A stretch of 64,000 bases of DNA from NCBI RefSeq assembly GCF_007830355.1, contig NZ_VLKO01000001.1, forward strand, positions 124,001-188,000, read 5' to 3'. This DNA is from Flavobacterium tiangeerense (GTDB lineage: Bacteria; Bacteroidota; Bacteroidia; Flavobacteriales; Flavobacteriaceae). Of the stretch, positions 41,492 through 51,702 are shown piece by piece. The notes under the pieces are model-generated. The model saw only the letters and a program-made list of their open reading frames with translations. It searched no databases and was not told where the DNA came from. Each line of letters begins with the position of its first letter. The stretch's first letter is position 1. Both the position numbers and the translations under genes were made by a program.

Positions 41492-42199
41492 TTATTTAAT
41501 CTCTGAAGCACTATAAAATTCATAAGCTCCTATTAATTTTTCTTGCCAAACTTTAATCTCCAATGGGAAAAATTCAGTGATTTTTTTTGAAATGTCAATT
41601 ATGGAGTGTACTGGTAATTTTATACTTTTAGTTACGAACATTTCATAAATCGTATTCCCTGAACTAAATTCGCTGTTATCATTTTCAATTCTTGTAAGTT
41701 TCACGTAGTAACAAATATAATTCAGTATTTTTTTAGTCTTATTTTTATTTATTTCAATGATATATTTATCTTTATTTGCGAATAAATCATAAGTTTTATA
41801 AATTTTTTCTCTTTCAAATTTTGGACGATAATCTAGATTTCCATTATTTTTTGTCAAACTAAAAATATCACCAATTATAATATCTTTTTCCGTTGTGTAT
41901 CTCCATATACTATCATTTTTAAATTCAATATAAATTTTTGTTTTTGGAGTTTCTTTTAATAAATCAACTATAGATTTATTATCAATAATTTCAAGTTCTG
42001 TTGTATCAGTTTCATTTAGATTAAGTACCTCTGCTTTAATTTTATTTTGCATTTCCACTAATGACTTTTCAGCATTTGAATCTATTATAAAAGAATGTTC
42101 AAAAATTAAATTTATGTTGTTTTTATTAACGTTTATGTCTTTTTGGGCTTTACAACTTATAAAATTTAATAAAATAATAAAGGTCAGATATTTTCTCAT
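41492..42199 (-). CDS. Orphan lipoprotein 2
   Basis: 235 residues with a lipobox (MRKYLTFIILLNFISCKAQ, Cys16). The body is beta-rich (KTKIYIEFKNDSIWRYTTEK, IYEMFVTKSIKLPVHSII). It is faintly like GLPGLI-type secreted proteins, but the signature is missing. Function unknown. It has an attC-like hairpin directly after its stop, as gene cassettes do. Confidence 0.65.
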   Translation of the reverse strand: MRKYLTFIILLNFISCKAQKDINVNKNNINLIFEHSFIIDSNAEKSLVEMQNKIKAEVLNLNETDTTELEIIDNKSIVDLLKETPKTKIYIEFKNDSIWRYTTEKDIIIGDIFSLTKNNGNLDYRPKFEREKIYKTYDLFANKDKYIIEINKNKTKKILNYICYYVKLTRIENDNSEFSSGNTIYEMFVTKSIKLPVHSIIDISKKITEFFPLEIKVWQEKLIGAYEFYSASEIK

Positions 42200-42467
42200 T
42201 CCGTGTAATATATTTGCTAACTTGTTTATAGGTCATACATAATCAAATACATCATACCAAAACCGTGTTGACTTGTCTGACAAACGTTATCATTTTGCTT
42301 TTGCTAATCTATAATTAAAACATTACAAATAAAAATATTTTTAAGTATATAATCTTACATGTTTTGTACCCTTGTTTCTTTTAAAAAAAATCTCCACAAG
42401 CTCTTTCATATTCGTTATAATTCGATAATCAATGTTTTCAACATCTTTGATATTTGGGATGTTCTTA

Positions 42468-44198
42468 TTAATGAATATTACTAGGAAGTTTAAAATAAAA
42501 AGTACTGCCTAGACCCAACTCACTTTCAACTCCAATAATTCCATTTTGAGCTTCTATAAATTCTTTGCTAATGGCTAAACCAAGGCCCGTTCCTGACTTT
42601 TGGCTACCCGGAACTTGGAAATATTTATCAAAAATTTTAGTTTTATAACGGGTATCAATTCCTTTTCCCGTATCAATCACTTGAAAAACAACTTGACTGT
42701 TTTCATTTTTAAGTTTTACAATTATGGTACTGTTTTCTGTTGAATACGTAATTGCATTGGTTAAAAAATTAATCAAAACCCAAGCCGTTTTTTCACTATC
42801 TGCTTTTATATCCGGTAAATTTTGTTCCGTCTCAATAACTACTTCTATTTGCTTTTGTTCCGCTTGCACTTTTACGGCTTCGGTAGCATAGTTCATAATT
42901 TCGTATGGATTACTCTTTTCCATATTCAGCTTTATATTCCCGGTTTCTAACTGCGACAATTCCAACAGTTCTCCCGTAATTTTTAATAACCGCTGACTAT
43001 CGTCTTTAATGCTTTCGATTAATTGCTTTTGATCTTCATTAATGTCACCTGTTTCTGCTTTTTCAAGTAATTGTAAACTTAATTTGATGGATGAAATTGG
43101 GGTTTTCAATTCATGTGAAACGGTAGCAATAAAATTGGTTTTAGCAAAATCCAGTTCTTTAAAAACAGTAATATTTCTTAAAATAATAACATTCCCAATG
43201 TCAATAATTTGATCTTCTCCCGTGGGTTTAATGGTAATGTTTATGGTTTCTTTTTCGAAATAACTTTCTTTGCCATCAGCAAAAATTTTCATGGGAAGCG
43301 ATTTCTGTTTTTCATCTGACAGATCCTTAATTACTAACGATTTCATCAAATCATTGGTCAGAGCAAGAGTTGTTACGAGTTTACCCATAACGTCCTCAGA
43401 TTTTAAACCAATTATTTTCAAAGCCTCATCATTTGCAAATAAAATCAAACCCTGATTGTCTAACCCGATAATTGGGTCGTGCATGTTGTTGATTAAAGTT
43501 TCTAGTCTTTTCTTTTCAAATGACATTTTATACAAATTACTATTGTTGTATTCCTGCAGTTTTTCGGCCATGGTGTTGAATGATTTGGCTAAATCTCCAA
43601 ATTCATTGTGGTTCATAAAATGCACTCGTTGCGAATAGTTTTTATTGGCAATTTGCTTGATACTGTCCGTGAGTTCTTTTATTGGATTGGCAATATTGTT
43701 GGGCAAATTCACTAATAAATTGAACGCAATCAAAAAGCAAAGTGTTCCTGTTACTGCAATCCAAAAATTAGCAGTCTCTGCTGTGTGTTTTGCAATATCA
43801 CTTTTTTCTTTTATCGCATTCATATTCAATTTCATAATCTTGAAAATGTCTTGACGAATTTGGCTTTTTAAGGTTTCATCAGTTCTACTTTCTTTCAACA
43901 AATCGAAATTTTTCTGCAAATTATAGGTCGCTTTGTCTTCGCCAGCCTCTGTAATATTGGCAATTTGTTTGGTAATATTGGTTTCAAAAATAATAATTGC
44001 CTTTTCTTCATTCACATTAATTTCATCTAACGAAAGAAGCATGTTTCGCGAATATTCTAGCGTGTTATAATTGGCTTTCAGAATATTTTCGGTGTCTTTT
44101 TTTATCGAAAAAATATAAAATGCCGCTACTAATGAAAGTATGATTATCATCAGAAAAAGCAAGCCAACGCCCAGGTTTAATTTGGTTTTAATTTTCAT
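42468..44198 (-). CDS. Sensor histidine kinase (KdpD kinase half)
   Basis: 576 residues: helix at 10-32, an extracytoplasmic four-helix-type region, a second helix (about 146-166), HAMP (about 167-220), PAS (about 235-345), HisKA with ATVSHELKTPISSIKLSL (about 360) and HATPase with NFLTNAITYS, DTGKGI and GTGLGLAI. In most bacteria KdpD joins the Kdp sensor domain to the kinase. Here the sensor domain is a separate gene ending 1 bp upstream, so the two proteins probably act together. Likely partner: the sigma-54 activator at 51703. Confidence 0.9.
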   Translation of the reverse strand: MKIKTKLNLGVGLLFLMIIILSLVAAFYIFSIKKDTENILKANYNTLEYSRNMLLSLDEINVNEEKAIIIFETNITKQIANITEAGEDKATYNLQKNFDLLKESRTDETLKSQIRQDIFKIMKLNMNAIKEKSDIAKHTAETANFWIAVTGTLCFLIAFNLLVNLPNNIANPIKELTDSIKQIANKNYSQRVHFMNHNEFGDLAKSFNTMAEKLQEYNNSNLYKMSFEKKRLETLINNMHDPIIGLDNQGLILFANDEALKIIGLKSEDVMGKLVTTLALTNDLMKSLVIKDLSDEKQKSLPMKIFADGKESYFEKETINITIKPTGEDQIIDIGNVIILRNITVFKELDFAKTNFIATVSHELKTPISSIKLSLQLLEKAETGDINEDQKQLIESIKDDSQRLLKITGELLELSQLETGNIKLNMEKSNPYEIMNYATEAVKVQAEQKQIEVVIETEQNLPDIKADSEKTAWVLINFLTNAITYSTENSTIIVKLKNENSQVVFQVIDTGKGIDTRYKTKIFDKYFQVPGSQKSGTGLGLAISKEFIEAQNGIIGVESELGLGSTFYFKLPSNIH

Positions 44199-44199
44199 T

Positions 44200-45327
44200 T
44201 TAAGATAGAATTATAAGATCAATATTGGATGATGTTAGGTTGTTAAGCAATTTATTGAAAACAGTTGTCGATAAAACTACTTTAAATAAACTCAAATGCG
44301 GTTTCCCGATGCAAACAGTAGTAATTTGTTTTTGCGCGACCACCTCTAAAATAGCATCTGTTATATGAGTATTCTGAACTTTAATTACTTCGGCACCAAG
44401 TTGTGTAGCTAATTTAAAATTATTTATCAGATGCCGCTGTTTGTCAAGTGCAATTTTGTCGCTGCTTTCTTTGGGCGTTTCTACATACAAAACACACCAT
44501 TTGCTATTGTAATAACTCGCTAATCGGGCCGTTTTTCTTATGATTGTCTTAGCGATTTTGTCGTTACTGCTGATACATGCCAACAATTTTTCATGTTTTA
44601 CTGCAATGTTTTTGGCCACTTCACTTTCCACTTTCCGATTGACTTGACTCGCTACTTCCTTCAAGGCCAGCTCCCGCAATTGTAAAATTTGATCCGATTT
44701 AAAAAAATTATTTAGCGCCGTAGGAATTTTATCTGCGGTATAGATTTTACCTTCTTTTAAACGCGTAATCAACTCATCTGAGGTCAAATCAATATTCACC
44801 ACCTCATCCGCTAATTTCAAAACACTGTCTGGGATGCGTTCCTGAACATCAATATTTGTAATGTTTTTTACGTCTGCATTTAAACTTTCTAAGTGCTGAA
44901 TATTCACTGCCGAAATCACATTTATTCCCGCTTCCAAAATCTCCAGAACATCCTGCCAGCGTTTTTCATTTTTGCTTCCTTCTATATTGGTATGCGCTAG
45001 TTCATCTACAATAACCACTTCTGGACGCAAATTGATGATGGCTTGTAAATCCATTTCTTCAAGCAGTTTCCCTTTGTAAAAAAGGGTTCGCCTGGGAATG
45101 ACCGGTAAACCCTCTAGTAGTTCGTGTGTTTCTTTCCGATTGTGCGTTTCTATAAACCCAATCTTTACATCTATCCCGTTTTTCAACAAGGTATGTGCTT
45201 CCTGTAACATCCTGAAAGTTTTGCCCACACCGGCACTCATACCGATGTAGACTTTAAACTTTCCTTTGCGTGATTTCTGAATTAAATCAAGAAAGTGCTT
45301 GACATTATTTTCCTTTTCGTTGTCCAA
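44200..45327 (-). CDS. kdpD: KdpD N-terminal sensor protein (stand-alone)
   Basis: 375 residues corresponding only to the cytosolic front of KdpD. It begins with KFKVYIGMSAGVGKTFRMLQ (P-loop) and GFIETHNRKETHELLEGLPV, then DELAHTNIEGSKNEKRWQDV and EILEAGINVISAVNIQHLES. A universal-stress-protein domain occupies about 245-375 (LACISSNDKIAKTIIRKTAR). There is no membrane segment and no kinase core; those are in the following gene. The last gene of the kdp operon group before the kinase, it follows the porin by 33 bp. Confidence 0.93.
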   Translation of the reverse strand: MDNEKENNVKHFLDLIQKSRKGKFKVYIGMSAGVGKTFRMLQEAHTLLKNGIDVKIGFIETHNRKETHELLEGLPVIPRRTLFYKGKLLEEMDLQAIINLRPEVVIVDELAHTNIEGSKNEKRWQDVLEILEAGINVISAVNIQHLESLNADVKNITNIDVQERIPDSVLKLADEVVNIDLTSDELITRLKEGKIYTADKIPTALNNFFKSDQILQLRELALKEVASQVNRKVESEVAKNIAVKHEKLLACISSNDKIAKTIIRKTARLASYYNSKWCVLYVETPKESSDKIALDKQRHLINNFKLATQLGAEVIKVQNTHITDAILEVVAQKQITTVCIGKPHLSLFKVVLSTTVFNKLLNNLTSSNIDLIILS

Positions 45328-45360
45328 TTTGGTTTTAGGATTTTAAATTTTAGAAAAAAA

Positions 45361-46443
45361 TTAAAAAGAAATAGCCAATGCTGTCGTTAAAAATACATTT
45401 TGATTACTAGGATCAGTGTTTTTCAAAAAGATATCGTCTTTACTGTTTAAAGTTCTTGCTTCTACTCTAAACATCACGTTATTGGCAACTAAATAATCAA
45501 AATTTGTTGAGAAACCGTATGTTTTAAATCCGTTAGGTGTTGCTGTTGCTATTATTACTCCTTTTTCATCCGCGTAATATTCCGCTCTTGCTGCCAATTG
45601 GATTTTAGTTGTCGGTTTGTATTGCGCTATTAAAATTGGTGCAAACCAAACATCATATTGGTCACTTTCTGTTGCTTTTTGTTGCGCTCCAATATCAAAA
45701 CCAGCAATTAAACTTGTTTTTTCAGATACTTTAAATTGTCCGTAAAAATTATTGAAATAACGCCATTTTTTTACATTATCCGGTTGTTCATTCCCCACAT
45801 ACGTACTCCAGTTTAATGTGGTTTTGGCAGTAGGTTTATAGGTTACTTGTGTACCAAAAGCCGGAGTTTGGTTGCCATCAATTTTCTGGATGCGTTGCCA
45901 ACCGTTTAAATACATGGCGGCCAAATACCATTTTTCATTTTTTGAAGTATATCCAATTTTCACACCCGCTTCATAATACGGCGAATTATCAGCTAAAATA
46001 CTTCTAGTCAAAGTGGCGCAATCTTTACCAATAGCGCTTTCAAAACCAATATGTGACGGCATAATTCCCGCATCAATCCACAGATTATGTTTCGACGAAA
46101 TTTTCACACCCACATTCGCTTCATACACATTTTTTAGTAAATCCTGTTCTGCTGCCAAATTGTATTGGGCATACGTTCCTGCCATTAAGGCAAAATTCCC
46201 GCGAACATTCTCTGTAGCATAATTTACCTTCGCTAATCCTAAATTCAAATTGACCTCGTTGTGCTTGTTATGACTGTAAATAAATCCGGGTCTGACATGA
46301 TTGTCGGGTTTTCCAAAATCATAACTGTAATACGTTTCTACATAACCCGAAAACGTAAAAGGACTTTGTGTTTTTTCAGTTTCTTGTGCACTCACTGTTG
46401 TTATCCCAAAAGCTATTAAAGCAATATTTATTATTTTTTTCAT
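45361..46443 (-). CDS. Outer-membrane beta-barrel porin associated with kdp
   Basis: 360 residues with a signal peptide (MKKIINIALIAFGITTVSAQ) and alternating strands typical of an OmpL-like beta-barrel (FTFSGYVETYYSYDFGKP, GFIYSHNKHNEVNLNLGLAK, LWIDAGIMPSHIGFESAIGK). The last residues, FLTTALAISF, end in an aromatic, the barrel-assembly signal. Its place between kdpC and kdpD suggests that it lets potassium reach the periplasm. Confidence 0.85.
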   Translation of the reverse strand: MKKIINIALIAFGITTVSAQETEKTQSPFTFSGYVETYYSYDFGKPDNHVRPGFIYSHNKHNEVNLNLGLAKVNYATENVRGNFALMAGTYAQYNLAAEQDLLKNVYEANVGVKISSKHNLWIDAGIMPSHIGFESAIGKDCATLTRSILADNSPYYEAGVKIGYTSKNEKWYLAAMYLNGWQRIQKIDGNQTPAFGTQVTYKPTAKTTLNWSTYVGNEQPDNVKKWRYFNNFYGQFKVSEKTSLIAGFDIGAQQKATESDQYDVWFAPILIAQYKPTTKIQLAARAEYYADEKGVIIATATPNGFKTYGFSTNFDYLVANNVMFRVEARTLNSKDDIFLKNTDPSNQNVFLTTALAISF

Positions 46444-46601
46444 TTCTATTATTTTTTGAAGCTAATCCCGCTATCATTCCAATCTTTTGTCTCGCAAAAA
46501 AACGAGACAAAAGGATTTTCCCTTCTATCGGGGCTAGGGCATCTCGTTTTTAAAGAGCTTGTTTTTTCAATTTGCCATTCTCTTTTCTATTGAAATCATT
46601 C

Positions 46602-47156
46602 TTATTTCAATTCGTCCAAGGCTACATTCAACTCTAAAACATTTACTGTTGCAGTTCCTATTACTGCTGGTGTATTGATTTTGGCTTGGACCAAAGCTTT
46701 TACTTTTTCTTCTGATAGGTTTCTTTCTTTCGCCACCCTTTTTATCTGAATCAGAGCTGCTTGCGGAGAAATATTCGGGTCTAAACCACTTCCCGAAGCC
46801 GTCACCATATCCGCAGGAATCTCTGATTTTTTCAAATAAGGATGCACGATTAAAAAAGTGTCGATTCTTTTTTGCACCAATGCTAAATAATCAGAATTAC
46901 TTGGTCCTTTATTGCTTCCTCCACTTCCTGCAGCGTTATAATCCACAGCCGAAGGTCTTCCCCAAAAGTAGTTGGATTTATCGAATTTTTGTCCAATTTT
47001 TTGATACCCCACCACTTTTCCGTTTACAGTAATTGTTTCTCCTTTTCCTTTATTGGGAGCCAATTGTGCTATTCCAAAAATTGCCATTGGGTAAATAACC
47101 GCTAACAATACCACCATAAATAAGGTGAATTTTAATATTGAAAATATATTTTTCAT
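46602..47156 (-). CDS. kdpC: Potassium-transporting ATPase subunit C
   Basis: 184 residues, the usual KdpC length. There is one N-terminal membrane helix (LKFTLFMVVLLAVIYPMAIF), then conserved YFWGRPSAVDYNAAGSGGSN, PADMVTASGSGLDPNISPQA and the C-terminal VNVLELNVALDEL. It stabilises the KdpFABC complex at the membrane. It follows kdpB by 57 bp. Confidence 0.97.
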   Translation of the reverse strand: MKNIFSILKFTLFMVVLLAVIYPMAIFGIAQLAPNKGKGETITVNGKVVGYQKIGQKFDKSNYFWGRPSAVDYNAAGSGGSNKGPSNSDYLALVQKRIDTFLIVHPYLKKSEIPADMVTASGSGLDPNISPQAALIQIKRVAKERNLSEEKVKALVQAKINTPAVIGTATVNVLELNVALDELK

Positions 47157-47213
47157 TTTTCTTTTGTTTTTTTACGAAACCTAACCCGTTTTCGAAACCT
47201 GTTAGGTTTGAAT

Positions 47214-49271
47214 TTACATAAATAATGCTACAACCAAGTCAATTATTTTAATTCCAATAAATGGGATGATCAAGCCACCAAGACCATAAATCAATAGGTT
47301 TCTCTTTAAAATAGCACTCGCACCAATTGGCTTATAATCAACTCCTTTTAGCGCAAGCGGAATCAATATTGGAATGATAATCGCATTGAAAATTACAGCT
47401 GACAAAATCGCACTTTCTGGACTGTGTAATCCCATAATATTTAATCCTTCCAGAGCAGGAATAGCCGTGATAAAAAGTGCCGGAACAATGGCAAAATATT
47501 TAGCTACATCATTCGCAATCGAGAATGTGGTTAGTGTTCCTCTGGTCATCAATAATTGTTTTCCTATCTCTATGATTTCAATTAACTTGGTGGGATCATT
47601 GTCCAGATCCACCATGTTTCCGGCTTCTTTTGCTGCTTGAGTTCCGCTATTCATGGCCACACCAACATTGGCTTGAGCCAAAGCGGGTGCATCATTGGTT
47701 CCATCACCCATCATCGCTACGAGCTTGCCTTGTTCTTGTTCATTTTTGATGTAATTCATCTTATCCTCAGGTTTGGCTTCGGCAATAAAATCATCTACAC
47801 CAGCAGCTTCGGCAATAAATTTGGCTGTCAACGGATTATCTCCGGTTACCATCACCGTTTTTACACCCATTTTTCTCAAACGCTCAAAACGTTCTTTCAT
47901 TCCCGTTTTGATAATGTCCTGCAATTCAATAACACCTTGCACTTGAGCATTTTTTACTACCACCAATGGCGTTCCACCTTTTGATGAGATAGCAATCACT
48001 GCTTGTGCAATATCCTCGGGGAAAATAGTTCCCGCTTTCAGTGCAATATTTTTTGCTGCATCCTGAGCACCTTTTCTAATATCGGTTCCATCTTTTAAAA
48101 CAACACCGCTGGTTCTGGTTTCAGCAGTAAACTTTATTGTTTGTGAAATCTGAGAAGTGAGTTGTGAAATGCTTTCCTTGATTTTGCCTTTTACATCTAA
48201 CATTTCACTTAATTCAAGTATACTTTTGCCTTCGGGCGTGTCATCAGCCAGCGAACTCAAAACTGCAGATTTGATAAAATCCTCTTCCGAGATTCCTTTT
48301 GCTGGATAAAAACGAGTCGCTTTTCTATTTCCAATGGTGATAGTTCCGGTTTTATCCAAAAGCAATACATCAATATCTCCGGCAGTTTCCACCGCTTTCC
48401 CTGATTTGGTAATTACATTGGCACGCAAAGCCCTGTCCATTCCTGCAATTCCAATAGCTGATAACAAACCGCCAATCGTTGTTGGAATCAAACAAACAAA
48501 TAGCGAAATGAAGGCGGCAATTGTTATCGGCGCATTGGCATAATCAGCAAACGGTTTCAAGGTTACACAAACAATCACGAAGATTAATGTAAAGGCAGCC
48601 AACAAGATAGTTAACGCAATTTCATTAGGTGTTTTCTGGCGGCTTGCTCCTTCAACCAAAGCAATCATTTTATCCAAGAAACTTTCTCCTGGTTCGTTAG
48701 TCACGATTACTTTGATTTTGTCTGATAGTACTTTAGTTCCGCCGGTAACTGATGATTTATCTCCACCCGCTTCCCGAATTACAGGAGCGCTCTCTCCGGT
48801 AATGGCACTTTCATCTATAGTGGCCAAACCTTCAATAATTTCACCATCAGTGGCAATTAAATCACCAGCTTCACAAACAAAAATATCGCCTTTCTTTAAT
48901 TCAGAAGAACTGATATTCTTAATTTCGCCGCTTGCTAAAACTTGTCTTGCTGGTGTTTCTTCCCGTGTTTTTCGCAAACTATCCGCTTGTGCTTTTCCTC
49001 TTGCTTCGGCAATAGCCTCGGCAAAATTGGCAAACAAAAGCGTTGCTAACAAAATTAAAAATACTATGAAATTGTAAGTAAAACTGCCTTGGTCTTGTGC
49101 GCCAAATAAAATGGCAATACAAACAGCAAGCATAATGGCAGTTCCAATTTCAACGGTGAACATGACCGGATTCTTGAACATTATTTTCGGGTTTAGCTTT
49201 ACAAAAGACTGTACTAGCGCCTCTTTTACTTGCTTACTTTCGAATAATGAATTGGATTTATTGTTATTCAT
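47214..49271 (-). CDS. kdpB: Potassium-transporting P-type ATPase subunit B
   Basis: 685 residues. The phosphorylation site is DKTGT in [16 protein letters not shown]. Other motifs: TGES in [19 protein letters not shown], the nucleotide-binding KGAQDA region, and the hinge [20 protein letters not shown]. Seven membrane helices are expected. It hydrolyses ATP to drive uptake through KdpA. It starts 8 bp after kdpA. Confidence 0.97.
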   Translation of the reverse strand: MNNNKSNSLFESKQVKEALVQSFVKLNPKIMFKNPVMFTVEIGTAIMLAVCIAILFGAQDQGSFTYNFIVFLILLATLLFANFAEAIAEARGKAQADSLRKTREETPARQVLASGEIKNISSSELKKGDIFVCEAGDLIATDGEIIEGLATIDESAITGESAPVIREAGGDKSSVTGGTKVLSDKIKVIVTNEPGESFLDKMIALVEGASRQKTPNEIALTILLAAFTLIFVIVCVTLKPFADYANAPITIAAFISLFVCLIPTTIGGLLSAIGIAGMDRALRANVITKSGKAVETAGDIDVLLLDKTGTITIGNRKATRFYPAKGISEEDFIKSAVLSSLADDTPEGKSILELSEMLDVKGKIKESISQLTSQISQTIKFTAETRTSGVVLKDGTDIRKGAQDAAKNIALKAGTIFPEDIAQAVIAISSKGGTPLVVVKNAQVQGVIELQDIIKTGMKERFERLRKMGVKTVMVTGDNPLTAKFIAEAAGVDDFIAEAKPEDKMNYIKNEQEQGKLVAMMGDGTNDAPALAQANVGVAMNSGTQAAKEAGNMVDLDNDPTKLIEIIEIGKQLLMTRGTLTTFSIANDVAKYFAIVPALFITAIPALEGLNIMGLHSPESAILSAVIFNAIIIPILIPLALKGVDYKPIGASAILKRNLLIYGLGGLIIPFIGIKIIDLVVALFM

Positions 49272-49279
49272 TTTTATTA

Positions 49280-51001
49280 TTATTTTAATGTAAAATATTC
49301 TGCCAATGGTCCTAAAGCCAATGCTGGGAAGAAAGATAAGGCTGCAATAATGGCGATTACGGCAAAAACCATAACTCCAAAAATGGTCGTGTCTGTTTTT
49401 AAAGTTCCAGCACTTTCAGGAATATATTTTTTATTTGCCAACAATCCTGCGATAGCTAAAGGCCCAATGATAGGAAGGAAACGACTCAATAATAAAACAA
49501 TTCCTGTGGTGATATTCCAAAAAGGATTATTGTCGCCCAAACCTTCAAATCCAGAACCATTGTTGGCAGCGCTCGAAGTATATTCGTATAACATTTCCGA
49601 AAATCCGTGATTACCAGGATTGTTCAACCAGCCAGTGGCATTACCGCTAAACCAGTAGCCCATTGCAGTATCATTTGCAGCAAAATAAGATGCTAAAGCC
49701 GTTCCTGACAATATCAATAAAGGGTGAAGAATGGCAATGAAAGCTGCAATTTTGACTTCTCGGGCTTCAATTTTCTTTCCTAAAAATTCTGGTGTTCGTC
49801 CCACCATTAATCCCGAAATAAAGACCGCTAGAATGATAAAAATATAGAAGTTCAAAAATCCTACGCCGCAACCACCATAAAAGGCGTTGACCATCATCGC
49901 TAGTAATTGCATCGAACCAGAAACCGGCATCGAGCTGTCATGCATACTATTGACCGAGCCTGTAGAAATCACGGTGGTAGCAATGCTCCAAAATCCAGAA
50001 ATAGCGGGTCCAAAACGAACTTCTTTGCCTTCCATGGCTCCGGTTGTTTGGGCAATTCCCATTTTTTCGATAGCTGGGTTTCCGTTGAGTTCACTTATAA
50101 CTGTTGGAATAACTAAAAGTAAAAATCCAACCGTCATAACGCCAAAAACTACGTAGGACAGCCTTCTTTTCTTTAGATAAAAACCCAAAGCAAAAATCAT
50201 CGCAAACGGAATTATTAATTGTGCCCAAAGTTCAACTGCATTGGTAAAATAAGTAGGATTCTCTAATGGATGTGCCGAATTGGCTCCAAAAAATCCTCCG
50301 CCATTGGTACCGATATGTTTGATACCGATAAATGCTGCAGCTGGTCCACGGGAAACTGCTACCGAATCCCCTTGTAAAGTGGTAATTGTATCTTTTCCTT
50401 CAAAAGTCATTGGTGTTCCGCTAAATAACAATGCGATGGCTACAAGAGCAGAAAGAGGCAGTAAAATTCGAGTACAGCTTTTGATAAAATAGTTATAAAA
50501 GTTGCCCAATTTATCAGTGGTTCTTTCTTTCATTGCAGTAAAAACCATTGCTGCGGCAGCCATCCCGACACCTGCAGAAACAAATTGCAGGAACATTAAT
50601 ACCATCTGTGATAAATAAGAAACACCTGTTTCACCAGAGTAATGCTGCAAATTACAATTTACCATAAACGAAATAGCGGTATTGAATGCCAAATCGGGAG
50701 TCATGTTTGGATTATTGTCTGGATTCAAAGGCATTGAACCTTGAAATAACAAAACAAAAAAGCAAAGAAAGAACCAAACCATATTCACGCTTAACAACGC
50801 TTTTAAATGTTGTTTCCAGTTCATTTCTTCAGTGGAATTGATACCACTTATTTTGAAAATAAATTTCTCAATTGGATTGAAAATCGGGTCAAGTAATGTT
50901 TTATCTCCCGTAAAAACTTTAGCAATATATTTCCCAACAGGAACCGCTAAAATTATAGAGATTATAAAAATACTAATGACACCAAATAATTCTGTGTTCA
51001 T
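49280..51001 (-). CDS. kdpA: Potassium-transporting ATPase subunit A
   Basis: 573 residues with about ten membrane helices and the SKT-superfamily selectivity loops ([57 protein letters not shown]). It is the potassium channel-like subunit of KdpFABC. kdpF lies 22 bp upstream and kdpB 8 bp downstream. Confidence 0.97.
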   Translation of the reverse strand: MNTELFGVISIFIISIILAVPVGKYIAKVFTGDKTLLDPIFNPIEKFIFKISGINSTEEMNWKQHLKALLSVNMVWFFLCFFVLLFQGSMPLNPDNNPNMTPDLAFNTAISFMVNCNLQHYSGETGVSYLSQMVLMFLQFVSAGVGMAAAAMVFTAMKERTTDKLGNFYNYFIKSCTRILLPLSALVAIALLFSGTPMTFEGKDTITTLQGDSVAVSRGPAAAFIGIKHIGTNGGGFFGANSAHPLENPTYFTNAVELWAQLIIPFAMIFALGFYLKKRRLSYVVFGVMTVGFLLLVIPTVISELNGNPAIEKMGIAQTTGAMEGKEVRFGPAISGFWSIATTVISTGSVNSMHDSSMPVSGSMQLLAMMVNAFYGGCGVGFLNFYIFIILAVFISGLMVGRTPEFLGKKIEAREVKIAAFIAILHPLLILSGTALASYFAANDTAMGYWFSGNATGWLNNPGNHGFSEMLYEYTSSAANNGSGFEGLGDNNPFWNITTGIVLLLSRFLPIIGPLAIAGLLANKKYIPESAGTLKTDTTIFGVMVFAVIAIIAALSFFPALALGPLAEYFTLK

Positions 51002-51023
51002 AATTTAATTTTAGATTAGTTAT

Positions 51024-51101
51024 TTAAAATTTTTCGGGCTTGATTAATACATAAATCAAATAGCCAAAAACGGCCAGTGCGACAATAAATAGTGCAGTCA
51101 T
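51024..51101 (-). CDS. kdpF: KdpF small subunit
   Basis: 25 residues: MTALFIVALAVFGYLIYVLI then KPEKF. It has the single-helix structure and KPE(K)F tail of KdpF, and lies directly before kdpA. It stabilises the Kdp complex. Confidence 0.9.
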   Translation of the reverse strand: MTALFIVALAVFGYLIYVLIKPEKF

Positions 51102-51104
51102 AAT

Positions 51105-51191
51105 TTAGATTTTTTCAAAGAATTCGACAGATTTAAAACAAATCGCAAATAACAAAACGGCTAGTGCGAGCAAAAGGATTGTGATGATCAT
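51105..51191 (-). CDS. 28-residue single-helix protein before kdpF
   Basis: MIITILLLALAVLLFAICFK then SVEFFEKI: one hydrophobic helix with a short polar tail, ending 3 bp before the kdpF start. Size and placement match a second KdpF-like peptide. I know no name for it. Confidence 0.6.
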   Translation of the reverse strand: MIITILLLALAVLLFAICFKSVEFFEKI

Positions 51192-51257
51192 AATTTTAGA
51201 TTATTGGATTATTGGACTTTTAGACAATCGATCAAATAATTCAATCGACTACTCTTG

Positions 51258-51539
51258 TTATACTCCCGAAGCATTTATTTGCTTGATGTATTCCGCCTTC
51301 AAGGATTTTGGGAAAAGATCTGAAATAGTGCAATGGCGCATTTCCATAAAAGAGGAAACCGAAAAAAGATAGACATTGGAAATAGCAATTTTAGTTTCAT
51401 TGCTTCCTGTTGCCAATAAGCGTTCAGCGAGTGCCAAACATTTTTTTGCTCTGGAAATATTTCCCGTAATAATGGCAGTCTTGGTGATTTCGGCGAAGCG
51501 TTCTGCTTGTTTGTAAATCGTGGTGACTTGATTTTTCAT
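51258..51539 (-). CDS. Small helical protein at the head of the kdp operon
   Basis: 93 residues, all-helical with no membrane segment (QVTTIYKQAERFAEITKTAI, SRAKKCLALAERLLATGSNE, SVSSFMEMRHCTISDLFPKS). It resembles the small TPR-like proteins seen next to kdp genes in related bacteria. It is the first gene after the upstream terminator and lies 66 bp before the 28-residue protein gene. Function unknown; a regulatory role in potassium uptake is possible. Confidence 0.7.
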   Translation of the reverse strand: MKNQVTTIYKQAERFAEITKTAIITGNISRAKKCLALAERLLATGSNETKIAISNVYLFSVSSFMEMRHCTISDLFPKSLKAEYIKQINASGV

Positions 51540-51567
51540 AAGAATGATTTATTATGTTCTTCATCGC

Positions 51568-51647
51568 TTATGCCAAAATACATTCCAAAAAACTACAGCA
51601 CCCTTTAAAGCTTTGTCAATTAAGGTTTTGAAGTTTTTATGCCAAAA
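51568..51647 (-). promoter_or_regulatory. Two direct copies of TTTTGGCATAA upstream of the kdp operon
   Basis: Copies lie at 51568-51578 and 51637-51647, 69 bp apart, in the gap before the first kdp-operon gene. They look like activator or sigma-54-related sites: TGGCA resembles a -24 core, but a GC at -12 is missing in both. Confidence 0.4.
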
Positions 51648-51657
51648 AAAAGCATAA

Positions 51658-51686
51658 AAAAAGCCTATCAAAATGATAGGCTTTTC
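51658..51686 (-). terminator. Terminator of the sigma-54 activator gene
   Basis: AAAAGCCTATCA / TGATAGGCTTTT forms a 12-bp stem with a 3-nt loop and T run, 17 bp after the stop at 51703. Confidence 0.85.
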
Positions 51687-51702
51687 TCAAAATAATATGA
51701 TT

